Assembly: GCF_905171765.1 (NCBI RefSeq)
Contig: NC_053393.1
Span: forward strand, 66,433,371 to 66,497,370
Length of the DNA: 64,000 nt
Reading direction: 5' to 3'
Source: Bufo bufo
Taxonomy: Eukaryota > Chordata > Amphibia > Anura > Bufonidae
Each line of letters begins with the position of its first letter. The stretch's first letter is position 1. The notes beneath the pieces were generated by a model. The model did not search any database. It was not told the DNA's origin and saw nothing but the letters and a program-made list of their open reading frames with translations. Positions 10,835-22,100 of this stretch are shown here, piece by piece. The translations under genes and the position numbers were made by a program.

Positions 10835-10990
10835 GATTCCTGACTTTACATTGAAAGTCAATGGGGGACGGATCCGTTTGCAATTGCACCATATTGTGTC
10901 AACGTCAAATGGATCCGTCCCCATTGACTTGCATTGTAAGTCAGGACGGATCCGTTTGGCTCCGCACGGCCAGCGGACACCAAAACGACT
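10835..10990. repeat. Small inverted-repeat unit around GGATCCGT
   Basis: 'CATTGAAAGTCAATGGGGAC' followed by 'GGATCCGTTTG', and the later 'GGATCCGTCCCCATTGACTT', form imperfect inverted arms. Similar 'CGGATCCG' foldbacks occur at 16.7, 17.5 and 34.9-35.2 kb. Non-coding. Confidence 0.55.
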
Positions 10991-11002
10991 TTTTTTTCAT
11001 GT

Positions 11003-11938
11003 CAGGCTGAGTTCACACGGGCGTTGCGGGAAAAGGTGCGGGTGCGTTGCGGGAACATGCACGATTTTTCCGGGCGAGTGGAAAACATTGTAATGCGTTT
11101 TGCACTCGTGTGAGAAAAATCGCGCATGTTTTGTACCAAAACCCGACTTCTTCAGAAGTTCGGGCTTGGGATCGGTGTTCTGTAGATTGCATTATTTTCC
11201 CTTATAACATGGTTATAAAGGGAAAATAATAGCATTCTGAATACAGAATGCATAGTACAATAGCGCTGGAGGGGTTAAAAAAAAAAAAAATTTAACTCAC
11301 CTTAATCCACTTGTTCGCGCAGCCCGGCTTCTCTTCTGTCTTCATCTGTGAGCAATAGGACCTTTGATGATGTCACTGCGTTCATCACATGGTCCATCAC
11401 ATGATCCATCACCATGGTGATGGATCATGTGATGAGCGTAGTGACGTCATCAAAGGTCCTATTGCTCACAGCACAGATGAAGACAGAAGAGAAGCCAGGC
11501 TGCGCGAACAAGTGGATTAAGGTGAGTTAAATTATTTTTTATTTATTTTTAACCCCTCCAGCCCTATTGTACTATGCATTCTGTATTCAGAATGCTATTA
11601 TTTTCCCTTATAACCATGTTATAAGGGAAAATAATAAAGATCGGGTCTCCATCCCGATCGTCTCCTAGCAACCGTGCGTGAAAATCGCACCGCATCCGCA
11701 CTTGCTTGCGGATGCTTGCGATTTTCACGCAGCCTCATTCACTTCTATGGGGCCTGCGTTGCGTGGAAAACGCACAAAGAGGAGCATGCTGCGATTTTCA
11801 CGCAACGCACAAGTGATGCGTGAAAATCACCGCTCATGTGAACAGCCCCATAGAAATTAATGGGTCAGGATTCAGTGCGGGTGCAATGCGTTCAACTCAC
11901 GCATTGCACCTGTGCGGAATACTCGCCCGTGGGCTCCT
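11003..11938. mobile_element. Foldback MITE with near-perfect core palindrome
   Basis: The left end is 'GGCTGAGTTCACACGGGCG'. The core arms (about 11275-11410 and 11412-11560) are inverted copies: 'CACTTGTTCGCGCAGCC' against 'GGCTGCGCGAACAAGTG', and 'AGGACCTTTGATGATGTCA' against 'TGACGTCATCAAAGGTCCT'. The flanking 'TTATTTTCCCTTATAAC' blocks also pair. A perfect CRE octamer, TGACGTCA, lies at 11442-11449. No coding capacity. Confidence 0.85.
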
Positions 11939-12412
11939 AACAGCTTTGCACCGAGCTGTGAGAGGTTGGCTGCAATAGGGCAGTCATAGCAGAGTTGAGC
12001 GACCCGCGCATCATGCCGACGCATGCTCACTTCGCTCAACGAAGCCGCTGCCAAAAGTCCGCAGGGGCGCATCAGGTTATGCCTAGTGCGCACGCGCAGG
12101 ATCTGGCAGAGGGACGGGAGGATTGCGGAGGCGGCGCTGAGGTGAGGAAGGCGGCACTGTAGACAGGGAGGGCGGCGATTACAACTGGAAAGGCGGCACT
12201 GGGTACCAGACGGAGATGGGTGCGGCCGGGCACCCTGTATTAACGGACGTCCCCTTGGGCACCTTAGGTAGGTGATTGACAGGTTATAAAAACCTGTTTT
12301 TTGTGTTAATAGAGCCACAGGCAGATTTAATAAGGACAGTTTAGGATTCATGTTATTAGTACGGACATGGCCATATGTTTAGGTTATAGGGATAAAATGT
12401 CATGACAGAATC
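11939..12412. other. G/C-rich repeat-like block within the Penelope RT
   Basis: This block interrupts the RT reading on the minus strand. It is more G/C-rich than its surroundings and ends 'ATGACAGAATCCCTTTAA', a terminus-like word. It holds several copies of 'GGCGGCACTG', 'GGCGGCGCTG' and related words. The 159-residue minus frame has no recognisable homology. Probably another non-autonomous insert. Confidence 0.45.
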
Positions 12413-13400
12413 CCTTTAATCTGTTCAATGTTGAGTCTGTTGTGACTGATTACAGTTTCTTCTACTGCTTTAAGTCCTAATTGGTGTGAGATGTTGGAAT
12501 ATAGAGAGGTGACGTCTAGTGTGAAGAAGGAATAGCTAGCAGGGAACTCGACTGTTTGTAGTTCAGTTACTAATTGTGTGGAGTCTTTTAGGTATGTACA
12601 GTAGGTAGTTCTAAAACGTATTCTTGGAGAAACAGATCTATGTAGTGAGATAAATTGGATGTGATGGACCCTATCCCTGAGATGATGGGTCTGCCAGGTG
12701 GTTGTTGTAAGTTTTTATGTATTTTTTCTTAAATAGTAGAAGAACGGAGTTTGGTGATGCTTGACGGTGAGGAAATCTTTTTCTTTTTTATTGAGTATAT
12801 CATGAGCAAAAGCTTCTTGGAGCAGAGCTTTATATTTTTCCAGAATGGTATCAGTGGGGTCCATTAATAGAGGGCTGTAATACGTATTATCAGACAGTAT
12901 TCGCATAGATTCCAATAAATAATCATCTTTGTTTAAAAGTACGACACCGCCTCCCTTATGTGCAGAGCGAATAATCAGGTCAAGATGGTCTTTCAAGGAT
13001 TTTAGAGCTGATTTTTCATTTCTACTCAGATTATGGCGTATGATGTGATGTTCTTTTTCTAATTCTCGAAAATTGCGTGGACACAATATATTGGAATGTC
13101 TCTAAATGGTTCCCAAGGTGGTGGATTGGAGAGAAACTCGATGGAGGTTTGACTGTTACATGTAAAAACTCTGTAGTAGTACTTTGGGAATTGCTAGTTG
13201 AGGAGTTCTCTTTGGAAGAACTATTTAAGTTCTCTCTTTTTTTATTTCAAAATGTCGATTTAATGTAAGTTTTCTGATGTAAGAATTTAGATCCAAAAAC
13301 AATGTGAAAGCATTGGGAGGGGCGCTTGGACAGAAAGATAAGCCCCGACCTAATAATTTTATTTCACTGTTATTTAGAAGGTGACTGGATAAATTGAATA
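12413..13400 (-). pseudogene. Penelope-like reverse transcriptase, N-terminal and central part
   Basis: Read down the minus strand I see 'LLGRGLSFCPSAPPNAFTLF' (the conserved block before RT), 'NLSRNEKSALKSLKDH', 'GGGVVLLNKDDYLLES' and 'KTPFFYYLRKNT'-type sequence. Then come 'GRPIISGIGSITSNLS' and 'FFTLDVTSLYSNIS' near 12490-12700. These are RT landmarks of Penelope-like elements, including the first catalytic-Asp region 'LDVTSLY'. The reading uses several frames and contains stops. It is cut at 12412, before the second catalytic motif. The product would normally copy element RNA at a nicked target. Confidence 0.85.
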
Positions 13401-14211
13401 TTTTTATGTACTCGTTTAGTTTTTCTTGTGACTGTTGGTTTGCAGATTCTGAATTATCATCTCTAGAGGTTTTCCTCTTATTTTTACCTCCCCTGCACCC
13501 TCTAGTTTTTTTCTTTTTGTGTCTTTGTTTGTGAGGGGGATGGGGAGGAGCGGCATTAGAGTTGTGGTGGTATTGTTGCTGGGTAGAGGGGTGGAAGGTA
13601 GTGTCCCAACTGTTTTGAAGGATGGTTTGGTTGATATAGGGTTTGTATGTAGTATTTTCTTTGTTGTCGTTTCGGGTGGTAATGGTGGGATTTGTGTCGA
13701 ATTGGCAGTGAAGGCATGACGGTAGTCTAAAAAAGTAGTTGTGAAAAGATCAGGAAGGGAATCAGAGTTCTGATTTGGTATGGCTGAAACTGAAGAGTTA
13801 GGAGAGAGATCTGTCTGATTTAAGAAAACAATGTCATCATCAGTTAGGTCCATCAGTACTCCAGGTGTGTTTGGAGGAAACAGGTTTGGAGATGTTGGGA
13901 GAGAATCTCTGTTTGTCCAGATTCCTATTGTAACTGAAAGAACTGTTCTGTATGGTAGGTCTTATAGAACCAGGAGTGGACAATGTGGACGTGTCAGGAC
14001 ATGGTATGAGACTGCTGGCAGGTTGGGGTGCATTTTGTTGATGTTTGTATTTGCTATTTCCAATGGTGCGACTATTTGGGGGGGGGGGTTGCATAGATTT
14101 CCAATTTTTGTTGGAATGCTCCTTTATGTCGTTAGTGGCAGAATTAGGAGTATATGGGTGAACTGGTTTGTCCATGTGGTTCTGAGATTTCTGGAGTTGG
14201 TTGGGTACCAT
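13401..14211 (-). pseudogene. Penelope-like element, N-terminal region of the polyprotein
   Basis: Two overlapping minus-strand frames (14211-13840 and 13853-13416) run straight towards the RT part. They are rich in Asn, Ser, Thr and Pro with a basic tail, and have no domain that I recognise. Variable, low-complexity N-terminal regions upstream of RT are usual in these elements. A frameshift lies near 13845. Their minus-strand reading opposes the plus-strand endonuclease copy that starts at 14201, so 14200 is a rearrangement junction. Confidence 0.6.
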
Positions 14212-14433
14212 CGGAAATCATCGATGTGAACACATAAAATGTTTATGCTGCAGGAACATCTCCTCCGGACAATCAGATTTTACTTCATCTATCACAGGGG
14301 AAAATTTTAAAGTACACACACTTGGACTGCGGCTCATCCTTTGTTATCTATCTTTTGGAGTGTCCCTGCAATATGTAGGACTAACAACTCGGTGTATGAG
14401 AACCAGATTAAAACCATAGAAGTAATATAAATA
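14201..14433 (+). pseudogene. Penelope-like GIY-YIG endonuclease (right, inverted copy)
   Basis: The plus strand repeats the Cys-rich and GIY-YIG segments found on the minus strand at 8130-7900: 'HRCEHIKCLCCRNISSGQSD' and, after a frameshift, 'LQYVGLTTRCMRTR'. It lies opposite to the main Penelope reading and is the coding part of the right-hand inverted arm, whose tail resumes at 15530. A truncated Tc1 copy interrupts it. Confidence 0.85.
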
Positions 14434-14476
14434 GAGATGTCCCGAACTATTCGCCGGCGAACATAGCCTGATCCAA

Positions 14477-15261
14477 TTGGCTGTTCGTCAAGACACTGGA
14501 CGATCCTCAACCCAAATTAAGGCCCTTACTGGTGCTGACTGCAGCCCCATAACCATCAGACGGCATCTGAGACTGAAGGGCTTAAAAAACAAAAAACGTC
14601 TTCAAAGACCTCGTCTCCTTGAACGCCACAGAACTGCTCGTTTGGACTTTGCAAGAGCGCACCAAACATGGGACATTCAAAGGTGGAAGAAAGTTTTATT
14701 CTCTGATGAGAATTTTTTTTACCTTGATGGTCCTGATGGTTTCCAACGTTAATGGCATGACAAGCAGATCCCACCTGAGATGTTTTCTACGCGCCACAGT
14801 GGAGGGGGTGCCATAATGTCTTGGGTGCTTTTTCCTTCAGTGGAACAATGGAGCTTCAGGAAGTGCAGGGGATTCAAACGGCCGCTGGCTATGTCCAGAT
14901 GTTGCAGAAAGCATTCCTCATGACTGAGGGCCCTCGTCTGTGTGGTAACGACTGGGTTTTTCAACAGGACAACGCTACAGTACACAATGCAGGACAAGGG
15001 ACTTCTTCCAGGAGAATAACATCACTTTTGGCCCATCCTGCGTGTTCCCCTGATCTAAATCCAATTGAGAACCTTTGGGGATGGATGGCAAGGGGAGTTT
15101 ACAAAAATGGACAACAGTTCCAGACAGTAGATGGCCTTCGTGCGGCCGTCTTCACCACTTGGAGAAATGTTCCCACTCACCTCATGGAAACGCTTGCATC
15201 AAGCATGCTGAAACGAATTTTGGAAGTGATAAACAATAACGGCGGAGCTACTCATTACTGA
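14477..15261 (+). pseudogene. Tc1-like transposase, broken
   Basis: The first part (14477-14752) carries the second half of the DNA-binding region and the first catalytic Asp, in 'VLFSDENFF'. It ends at a TAA after 'DGPDGFQR'. The second part (14821-15261) carries the second Asp ('QQDNATVH') and the Glu ('SPDLNPIENLWG'), and ends 'NNNGGATHY'. The Asp-Glu spacing is 32 here because two compensating indels fall between them. The family normally catalyses cut-and-paste at TA sites. This copy has lost its N-terminus and holds at least one stop and one frameshift. Confidence 0.9.
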
Positions 15262-15527
15262 GTTCATGTTTGGAAGTTGGATTTCTGTTTTGGGGGGGGT
15301 TAGTTTTTTTTGGAGGTGTGGTCCTAAACTTTTGATCAGCTGAAAAACAGCCTGTTTCAGTTTATTCGTTGTTTTCATTAAATTGAATGCTCAAAAAATG
15401 TTTTGTCTCCCTCCCATTTCTTCTTGTTGCATGTTGAAGCTCTACTTGGAACCTTGTTAAGATCCAGCCATGCTAAATATGATTTTTTGCCATTTTTCAA
15501 GTGGTCTTAAACTTTTGATCAGGACTG
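14477..15527 (+). mobile_element. Tc1-like element, 5' truncated
   Basis: The right terminus 'AAACTTTTGATCAGGACTG' is followed by TA, as expected of Tc1/mariner. The left terminus and the DNA-binding domain are missing: the sequence begins abruptly within the coding region after a short fragment at 14434-14476 ('AGATGTCCCGAACTATTCGC') that looks like the end of yet another element. It lies in the right Penelope arm. Confidence 0.85.
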
Positions 15528-15529
15528 TA

Positions 15530-15841
15530 TATTTACAGTATATACTAACAATTATTTATTGCTTTTATATAATATGTTTACACAATGTTTTTTAATTATT
15601 TATGCTAGCAAATGTATCTGTAGATGGAACCTGTCAATCCAATTATGTCATTTCCAGTTTTTTTGTATAAATCCTGGTGTGTGCCACTCTTCTGTGTCAG
15701 CCTAAAAAAGCCGACGGAGCGTCGGTGAAACGCGTAGCTAAACTAAGACACGATTAATTTATGTCTAGTTTTTTACTAAAATAAAGTGTGGTTAAATCTT
15801 AGTGCCCCGGTAGTACTGCCATTTTTTACCTAAATTTACCT
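15530..15841 (+). mobile_element. Penelope-like element, 3' tail (right arm)
   Basis: Inverted copy of 5690-6058. It includes the 7-bp hairpin of 'GCCGACG' and 'CGTCGGT', followed directly by 'GAAACGCGTAGC'. The hairpin, the GAAA and the palindromic ACGCGT resemble stem II and the 3' core of a minimal hammerhead ribozyme. However, the 5' core has decayed to 'CCTAAAAA' here and 'TTGAAGA' in the left copy, and stem I does not pair. Penelope-like elements are known to carry such ribozymes in their pseudo-LTRs. Confidence 0.75.
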
Positions 15842-16020
15842 AGGTGTAACGGTAATGCCCCCCGTTGCCCCTAGAGTTTCATTTGCATATATATAAAAAA
15901 AAAAATTCTCAGCAATGCTGGCACATATGAATATGGGACCAACACAGATGCCTTCAGCTGCCAAGCGCACATGTAACAGGTCAGCCAGTGTCATAGGTAC
16001 AAATCTTCTGACAGTTCCTT
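15842..16020 (-). repeat. Repeat A, right inverted copy
   Basis: Reverse complement of 5210-5375, with matching 'GCCAAGCGCACATGTAACAG' and 'GACTGGCTGACC'-type words. A 10-nt A run has expanded at about 15896-15905. It directly abuts the Penelope tail. Confidence 0.75.
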
Positions 16021-16229
16021 TAAAAGGAACCTATCATCAGTAGAGATGAGTGAATCAAAGCTGACTAAGTGGAATTCGAACCGAATTTCAGGAAAGATTC
16101 AATTCGCAACGAATGCGAATTCCCTCGTGCTTCGTGGTAATGAATCTAATTTTTCCTAAAATGGCTGCTACACGTGTGAGGACATGGAGAAAGGAAGTCT
16201 GGGAAGGCAGGATCACTCAGACTGACATG

Positions 16230-16285
16230 TGTGCAGCCAATCAGCAGCCAGCCAGCCCTGTGATTTCACAGCCCTATAAATACAG
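16230..16285 (+). promoter_or_regulatory. CCAAT/TATA promoter of the old hAT-like element
   Basis: 'AGCCAATCAGC' (about 16236-16246) lies about 35 bp before 'CTATAAATA' (16274-16282). The same arrangement, an inverted CCAAT followed by TATATAA, precedes the younger hAT transposase at 18190-18227, and a similar one lies near 53000. This supports a conserved RNA polymerase II promoter in this group of elements. Confidence 0.55.
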
Positions 16286-16984
16286 CGGCCATCTTAGAGT
16301 CAGACATTTTCCAGTGTTCTGAGTGCAGGGACAGACGTGAGAAGGCGCTAGGAACAGAAAAAACCTCATTGCGAAAAAAAACTGAAAAAACTATTTATAA
16401 GAGCAGGGAAAGGATATGGAGGAATCATTTCACCGCATCGTAGTGCAGGGAGAGACGTCAGAAGGCGCTAGGGACAGTGATAGAAAAGCAATTTACAAGT
16501 GCAGGGAAAGATTATTTTCGGGATCCAAATAGCCATTATACAGCTCTGTCATTCCAGCAATTTGTTCTTGTTATTGGGATGCAAGTGCTATGTTGAAAAG
16601 CCTTTAGTGGCCTATTTTAGTAGTGCTGTCCGAATCACGGAATCCGTTCCGTTTTCCTATTTTCGAGTATGCGGATCCTGAAAAAAAATTAAGCTTGTCC
16701 AACTTTCTGTTGTCCATTCAAGTCAATGGATCCGCATAAATGCGGATGACATGCACAAAACCATCTGAATGTCATCCGATTTTGCGGATCCGTTGACAGG
16801 AAAATGGATGGAAAAAAAAACGGAATAACGGAAACACGGAACAGATTCAGAAACACTTTAGTAAAAAAAAATGGAAGGTTGTACTGAAAAACGGATCCGC
16901 AAAAAAAAGGAACGTTTATCTGGAAAGGTAAAAATACTGACGTGTGAATGGACCCTTAGGGGTATTTTAATTTGGTTTTAATTT

Positions 16985-17310
16985 ATTTAGTGGCCTATTT
17001 CAGTACAGAAAGAAAAATATATACGCACTTCACTGTTAGTTATTTGTGGTGAAAGCATTTAGTGGCCTATTTCAGTACAAAAAGAACAATATATACACAC
17101 TTCACTATTGCAGTTATTTGTGGCGAAAGCGTTTAGTGGCCTATTTCAGAACAAATAGAAAAATATATTCTCAGTTCACTTCTGCAGTTATATGTGGTGA
17201 AAGCATTTAGTGAAGCATTTCAGTACTAAAAGAAAAATATATACGCACTTCTCTGTTGCAGTTATTTGTGGCAAAAGCGTTTAGTGGCCCATTTCAGTAT
17301 AGAGAGAAAA
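16985..17310 (+). repeat. ~74-bp tandem repeat, about 4.5 copies
   Basis: 'TTTAGTGGCCTATTTCAGTA' recurs at 16986, 17058, 17132, 17206 (diverged) and 17280, giving a period of 72-74 bp. Each unit also holds 'AAAATATATACGCACTTC' and 'CAGTTATTTGTGG'. It lies in the leader of the old hAT-like element. Confidence 0.9.
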
Positions 17311-17327
17311 AAATATTCAGCACTTTT

Positions 17328-17778
17328 AGGGTCCATTCACACGTCCGTTATAACACTCCGTTTCCGTTCCGATTTAAATCGGAACGTTTTTTCGGAACCA
17401 TTAATTTCAATTGCCTCTGCAAAAATGCGGACACCAATCATAGTGCTGTCCGAATCACGGAATCCGTTCCGTTTTCCTATTTTCGAGTATGCGGATCCTG
17501 AAAAAAAATTAAGCTTGTCCTACTTTCTGTTGTCCATTCAAGTCAATGGATCCGCATAAATGCGGATGACATGCACAAAACCATCTGAATGTCATCCGAT
17601 TTTGCGGATCCGTTGACAGGAAAATGGATGGAAAAAAAAACGGAATAACGGAAACACGGAACAGATTCAGAAACACTTTAGTAAAAAAAAATGGAAGGTT
17701 GTACTGAAAAACGGATCCGCAAAAAAAAGGAACGTTTATCTGGAAAGGTAAAAATACTGACGTGTGAATGGACCCTTA
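17328..17778. mobile_element. Foldback MITE with 'GGTCCATTCACACGTC' ends
   Basis: The left end 'AGGGTCCATTCACACGTC' and right end 'GACGTGTGAATGGACCCT' are perfect inverted repeats of 18 bp. The interior carries 'GGATCCG' foldback words. The same right half occurs at 16621-16960 as part of the duplication. Confidence 0.85.
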
Positions 17779-17958
17779 GAGGTATTTTAATTTGGTTTTA
17801 ATTTATTTAGTTCAGTTAAAAGTATGTCAGACAGAGAAGTGCCAGGACATGCACAGAGGAGTGGCAGAGGCCTAAATGTTTCTGGCGCAGGCAGAGGTCG
17901 CAGCAGAGTAAGGGGGCGTGGCGAGAGGCCTGCGCTCCCGGTGTTATCTAGCGGTTGT

Positions 17959-17966
17959 GTCTTGAC
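17959..17966 (+). repeat. 8-bp target site duplication, left (GTCTTGAC)
   Basis: The same octamer is found at 30691-30698, immediately outside the right end. A perfect 8-bp duplication is the signature of hAT transposition and fixes both ends of the younger element. Confidence 0.95.
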
Positions 17967-18187
17967 TAGGGATGAGCGAACCCGAACTGTATAGTTAGGG
18001 TTCGTACCAAATTTTGGGGTGTCCGTGACACGGACCCGAACCCGAACATTTTCGTAAAAGTCTGTGTTCGGGTTCGGTGTTCGGCGCTTTCTTGGCGCTT
18101 TTTGAAAGGCTGAAAGCAGCCAATCAACAAGCATCATACTACTTGCCCCAAGAAGCCATCACAGCCATGCCTACTATTGGCATGGCT

Positions 18188-18230
18188 GTGATTGGCCAGT
18201 GCAGCATGGGACCCAGCCTCTATATAAGCT
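18188..18230 (+). promoter_or_regulatory. Putative hAT promoter (ATTGGCC and TATATAA)
   Basis: 'GTGATTGGCCAG' (an inverted CCAAT box, about 18187-18198) precedes 'TCTATATAAGC' (about 18219-18229) by roughly 25 bp. The transposase start lies about 970 bp downstream, so an intron or long leader is possible. Inferred from sequence only. Confidence 0.5.
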
Positions 18231-18486
18231 TGGGTCACGTAGCGCTGCACGTCACTCTGCTGATACAAGCGTAGGGAGAGGTTGCAGCTGCGACATTAGG
18301 GCGAGATTAGGCAGATTAACTCCTCCAAAAGACTTCATTCAGTGATCGATCTACAGCTGTGGATCATTGAAGTGCTGATATTCAATTGCTCACTGTTTTT
18401 AGGCTGCCCAGAGCGTTTTTATATCACTTTTTTCTGGGGTGATCGGCGGCCATTTTGTGGCTTGTGGTGCGCCAGCACAAGCTACC

Positions 18487-18720
18487 ACCAAGTGCATTTA
18501 ACCATCAATAGTGTGGTTATTTTTTGCTATATCCTACATCAGGGTCAAGCTTTCATCAAGTGCATTTAACCATCAATAGTGTGGTTATTTTTTGGCCATA
18601 TAGTACATCAGGTGCAGGCTGAGCCTGTGTCACCCAAGTGCATTTAACCATCAATAGTGTGGTTATTTTTTGGCCATATACTACATCAGGGGCAAGTTGA
18701 GCCTGTCACCCAGCGCCTAA
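18487..18720 (+). repeat. Leader tandem repeat, three copies of 68-79 bp
   Basis: 'AGTGCATTTAACCATCAATA' followed by 'GTGTGGTTATTTTT' recurs at about 18491, 18559 and 18638, separated by variable 'CATCAGGTGCAGGCTGAGCC'-type sequence. It lies in the untranslated leader of the hAT. Confidence 0.85.
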
Positions 18721-19192
18721 AAAATAGGCCTGACATTTATATTCATCCAAATCAGTCCTGTTTTAGCTGGTCAAGTTATTTTTAGTGACCGTAAAAGCAC
18801 AGTTTTTGTTCTGGGTTGAAAAACAATTCCCAAATTTGCCATTCTCAAAATTAGTGGTTTCTGCTGTATCAGGCCTACTTTAAATCTATCCCTAAAAGGG
18901 TATATTAGATTCAAGGTGCTGATAGGGTTATTCTCAAGAACTTCACACACACGCTACAGTGCAGATCCAAGTCTAATTCTGTGATTAAACGTATACCTGT
19001 CACACAGCGCCTAAAAAATAGGCCTCACATTTATATTCAGCTAAATCTGTCATTACTGGTGTGCCTGTATTAGTGTAATACGGTACCTAAATAGATAGCC
19101 AGACAGTGTTAGGTGTCTGTAAAAAAAGGCCTGAATTTTAATTCAATACATTGGCCCGAATAATATTTTTCTTATTGTGGTGAACGGTAACA

Positions 19193-22100
19193 ATGAGAAA
19201 AACATCTAGTAAGGGGCGCGGACGTGGACATGGTCGTGGTGGTGTTAGTGGACCCTCTGGTGCTGGGAGAGGACGTGGCCGTTCTGCCACAGCCACACGT
19301 CCTAGTGTACCAACTACGTCAGGTCCCAGTAGCCGCCAGAATTTACAGGGATATTTGGTGGGGCCCAATGCCGTTCTAAGGATGGTAAGGCCTGAGCAGG
19401 TACAGGCATTAGTCAATTGGGTGGCCGACAGTGCATCCAGCACGTTCACATTATCTCCCACCCAGTCTTCTGCAGAAAGCGCACAGATGGCGCATGAAAA
19501 CCAAGCCCATCAGTCTGTCACATCACCCCCATGCATATCAGGGAAACTGTCTGAGCCTCAAGTTATGCAGCAGTCTCTTATGCTGTTTGAAGACTCTGCT
19601 GCCAGGGTTTCCCAAGGGCATCCACCTAGCCCTTCCCCAGGGATGGAAGAGATAGAATGCACTAACGCACAACCAGTTATGTTTCCTGATGATGAGGACA
19701 TGGGAATACCACCTCAGCACGTCTCTGATGATGACGAAACACAGGTGCCAACTGCTGCGTCTTTCTGCAGTGTGCAGACTGAACAGGAGGTCAGGGATCA
19801 AGACTGGGTGGAAGACGATGCAGGGGACGATGAGGTCCTAGACCCCACATGGAATGAAGGTCGTGCCACTGACTTTCACAGTTCGGAGGAAGAGGCAGTG
19901 GTGAGACCGAGCCAACAGCGTAGCAAAAGACAAAGAGGGAGCAGTGGGCAAAATCAGAACACCCGCCGCCAAGAGACTCCGCCTGCTACTGACCGCCGCC
20001 ATCTGGGACCGAGCACCCCAAAGGCAGCTTCAAGGAGTTCCCTGGCATGGCACTTCTTCAAACAATGTGCTGACGACAAGACCCGAGTGGTTTGCACGCT
20101 GTGCCATCAGAGCCTAAAGCGAGGCATTAACGTTCTGAACCTTAGCACAACCTGCATGACCAGGCACCTGCATGCAAAGCATGAACTGCAGTGGAGTAAA
20201 CACCTTAAAAACAAGGAAGTCACTCAGGCTCCCCCTGCTACCTCTATTGCTGCTGCCGCCTCGGCCTCTTCTGCTGCCGCCGCCTCGGCCTCTTCCTCTG
20301 CCTCTGGAGGAACGTTGGCACCTGCCGCCCAGCAAACATGGGATGTACCACCAGCACCACCACCTGCGTCACCAAGCATCTCAACCATGTCACACGGCAG
20401 CGTTCAGCTCTCCATCTCACAAACATTTGAGAGAAAGCGTAAATTCCCACCTAGCCACCCTCGATCCCTGGCCCTCAATGCCAGCATTTCTAAACTACTG
20501 GCCTATGAAATGCTGTCATTTAGGCTGGTGGAGACAGACAGCTTCAAACAGCTCATGTCGCTTGCTGTCCCACAGTATGTTGTTCCCAGCCGGCACTACT
20601 TCTCCAAGAGAGCCGTGCCTTCCCTGCACAACCAAGTATCCGATAAAATCAAGTGTGCACTGCGCAACGCCATCTGTGGCAAGGTCCACCTAACCACAGA
20701 TACGTGGACCAGTAAGCATGGCCAGGGACACTATATCTCCCTAACTGCACACTGGGTAAATGTAGTGGCGGCTGGACCCCAGGTGGAGAGCTGTTTGGCG
20801 CACGTCCTTCCGCCGCCAAGGATCGCAGGGCAACATTCTTTGCCTCCTGTCTCCTCCTCCTCCTACTCAGCTTCCTCCTCCTCTTCTTCCACCTGCTCAT
20901 CCAGTCAGCTACACACCTTCACCACCAACTTCAGCACAGCCCGGGGTAAACGTCAGCAGGCCGTTCTGAAACTCATATGTTTGGGGGACAGGCCCCACAC
21001 CGCACAGGAGTTGTGGCGGGGTATAGAACAACAGACCGACGAGTGGTTGCTGCCGGTGAGCCTCAAGCCCGGCCTGGTGGTGTGCGATAATGGGCGAAAT
21101 CTCGTTGCAGCTCTGGGACTAGCCGGTTTGACGCACATCCCTTGCCTGGCGCATGTGCTGAATTTGGTGGTGCAGAAGTTCATTCACAACTATCCCGACA
21201 TGTCAGAGCTGCTGCATAAAGTGCGGGCCGTCTGTTCGTGCTTCCGGCGTTCACACCCTGCCGCTGCTCGCCTGTCTGCGCTAAAGCGTAACTTCGGCCT
21301 TCCCGCTCACCGCCTCATATGCGACGTGCCCACCAGGTGGAACTCCACCTTGCACATGCTGGACAGACTGTGCGAGCAGCAGCAGGCCATAGTGGAGTTT
21401 CAGCTGCAGCACGCACGGGTCAGTCACACTGCGGAACAGCCCCACTTCACCACCAATGACTTGGCCTCCATGCGAGACCTGTGTGCCCTGTTGCGCTGTT
21501 TCGAGTACTCCACCAACATGGCCAGTGGCGATGACGCCGTTATCAGCGTTACAATACCACTTCTATGTCTCCTTGAGAAAACACTTAGGGCGATGATGGA
21601 AGAGGAGGTGGCCCAGGAGGAGGAGGAGGAAGAGGGTTCATTTTTAGCACTTTCAGGCCAGTCTCTTCGAAGTGACTCAGAGGGAGGTTTTTTGCAACAG
21701 CAGAGGCCAGGTACAAATGTGGCTAGACAGGGCCCACTACTGGAGGACGAGGATGAGGTGGAGGAGGATGAGGATGAAGCAGGTTCACAGCGGGCTGGCA
21801 CCCAACGCAGCTCGGGCCCATCACTGGTGCGTGGCTGGGGGGAAACGCAGGACGATGACGATACGCCTCCCACAGAGGACAGCTTGTCCTTACCTCTGGG
21901 CAGCCTGGCACACATGAGCGACTACATGCTGCAGTGCCTGCGCAACGACAGCAGAGTTGCCCACATTTTAACGTGTGCGGACTACTGGGTTGCCACCCTG
22001 CTGGATCCACGGTACAAAGACAATGTGCCCACCTTACTTCATGCACTGGAGCGTGATAGTAAGATGCGCGAGTACAAGCGCACGTTGGTAGACGCGCTAC

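Larger units (their letters stand above)
16621..17815 (+). repeat. Near-identical ~370-bp direct duplication, offset 820 bp
   Basis: 16621-16990 and 17441-17810 are almost the same sequence (one difference is GTCCAACTTT against GTCCTACTTT). The repeated part is the right half of a MITE plus flank. The 74-bp array and the left half of the MITE lie between the copies. This fits unequal exchange within the array region, or an assembly duplication. Confidence 0.9.

Noticed and set aside
11872..12351. 159-residue minus frame in G/C-rich DNA
   Set aside because: No homology, and it crosses the edge of a foldback MITE. G/C-rich DNA leaves frames open by chance.
15705..15740. Calling the Penelope tail hairpin a functional hammerhead
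   Set aside because: Stem II, GAAA and ACGCGT are present, but the 5' core is mutated in both copies and stem I strands do not pair.
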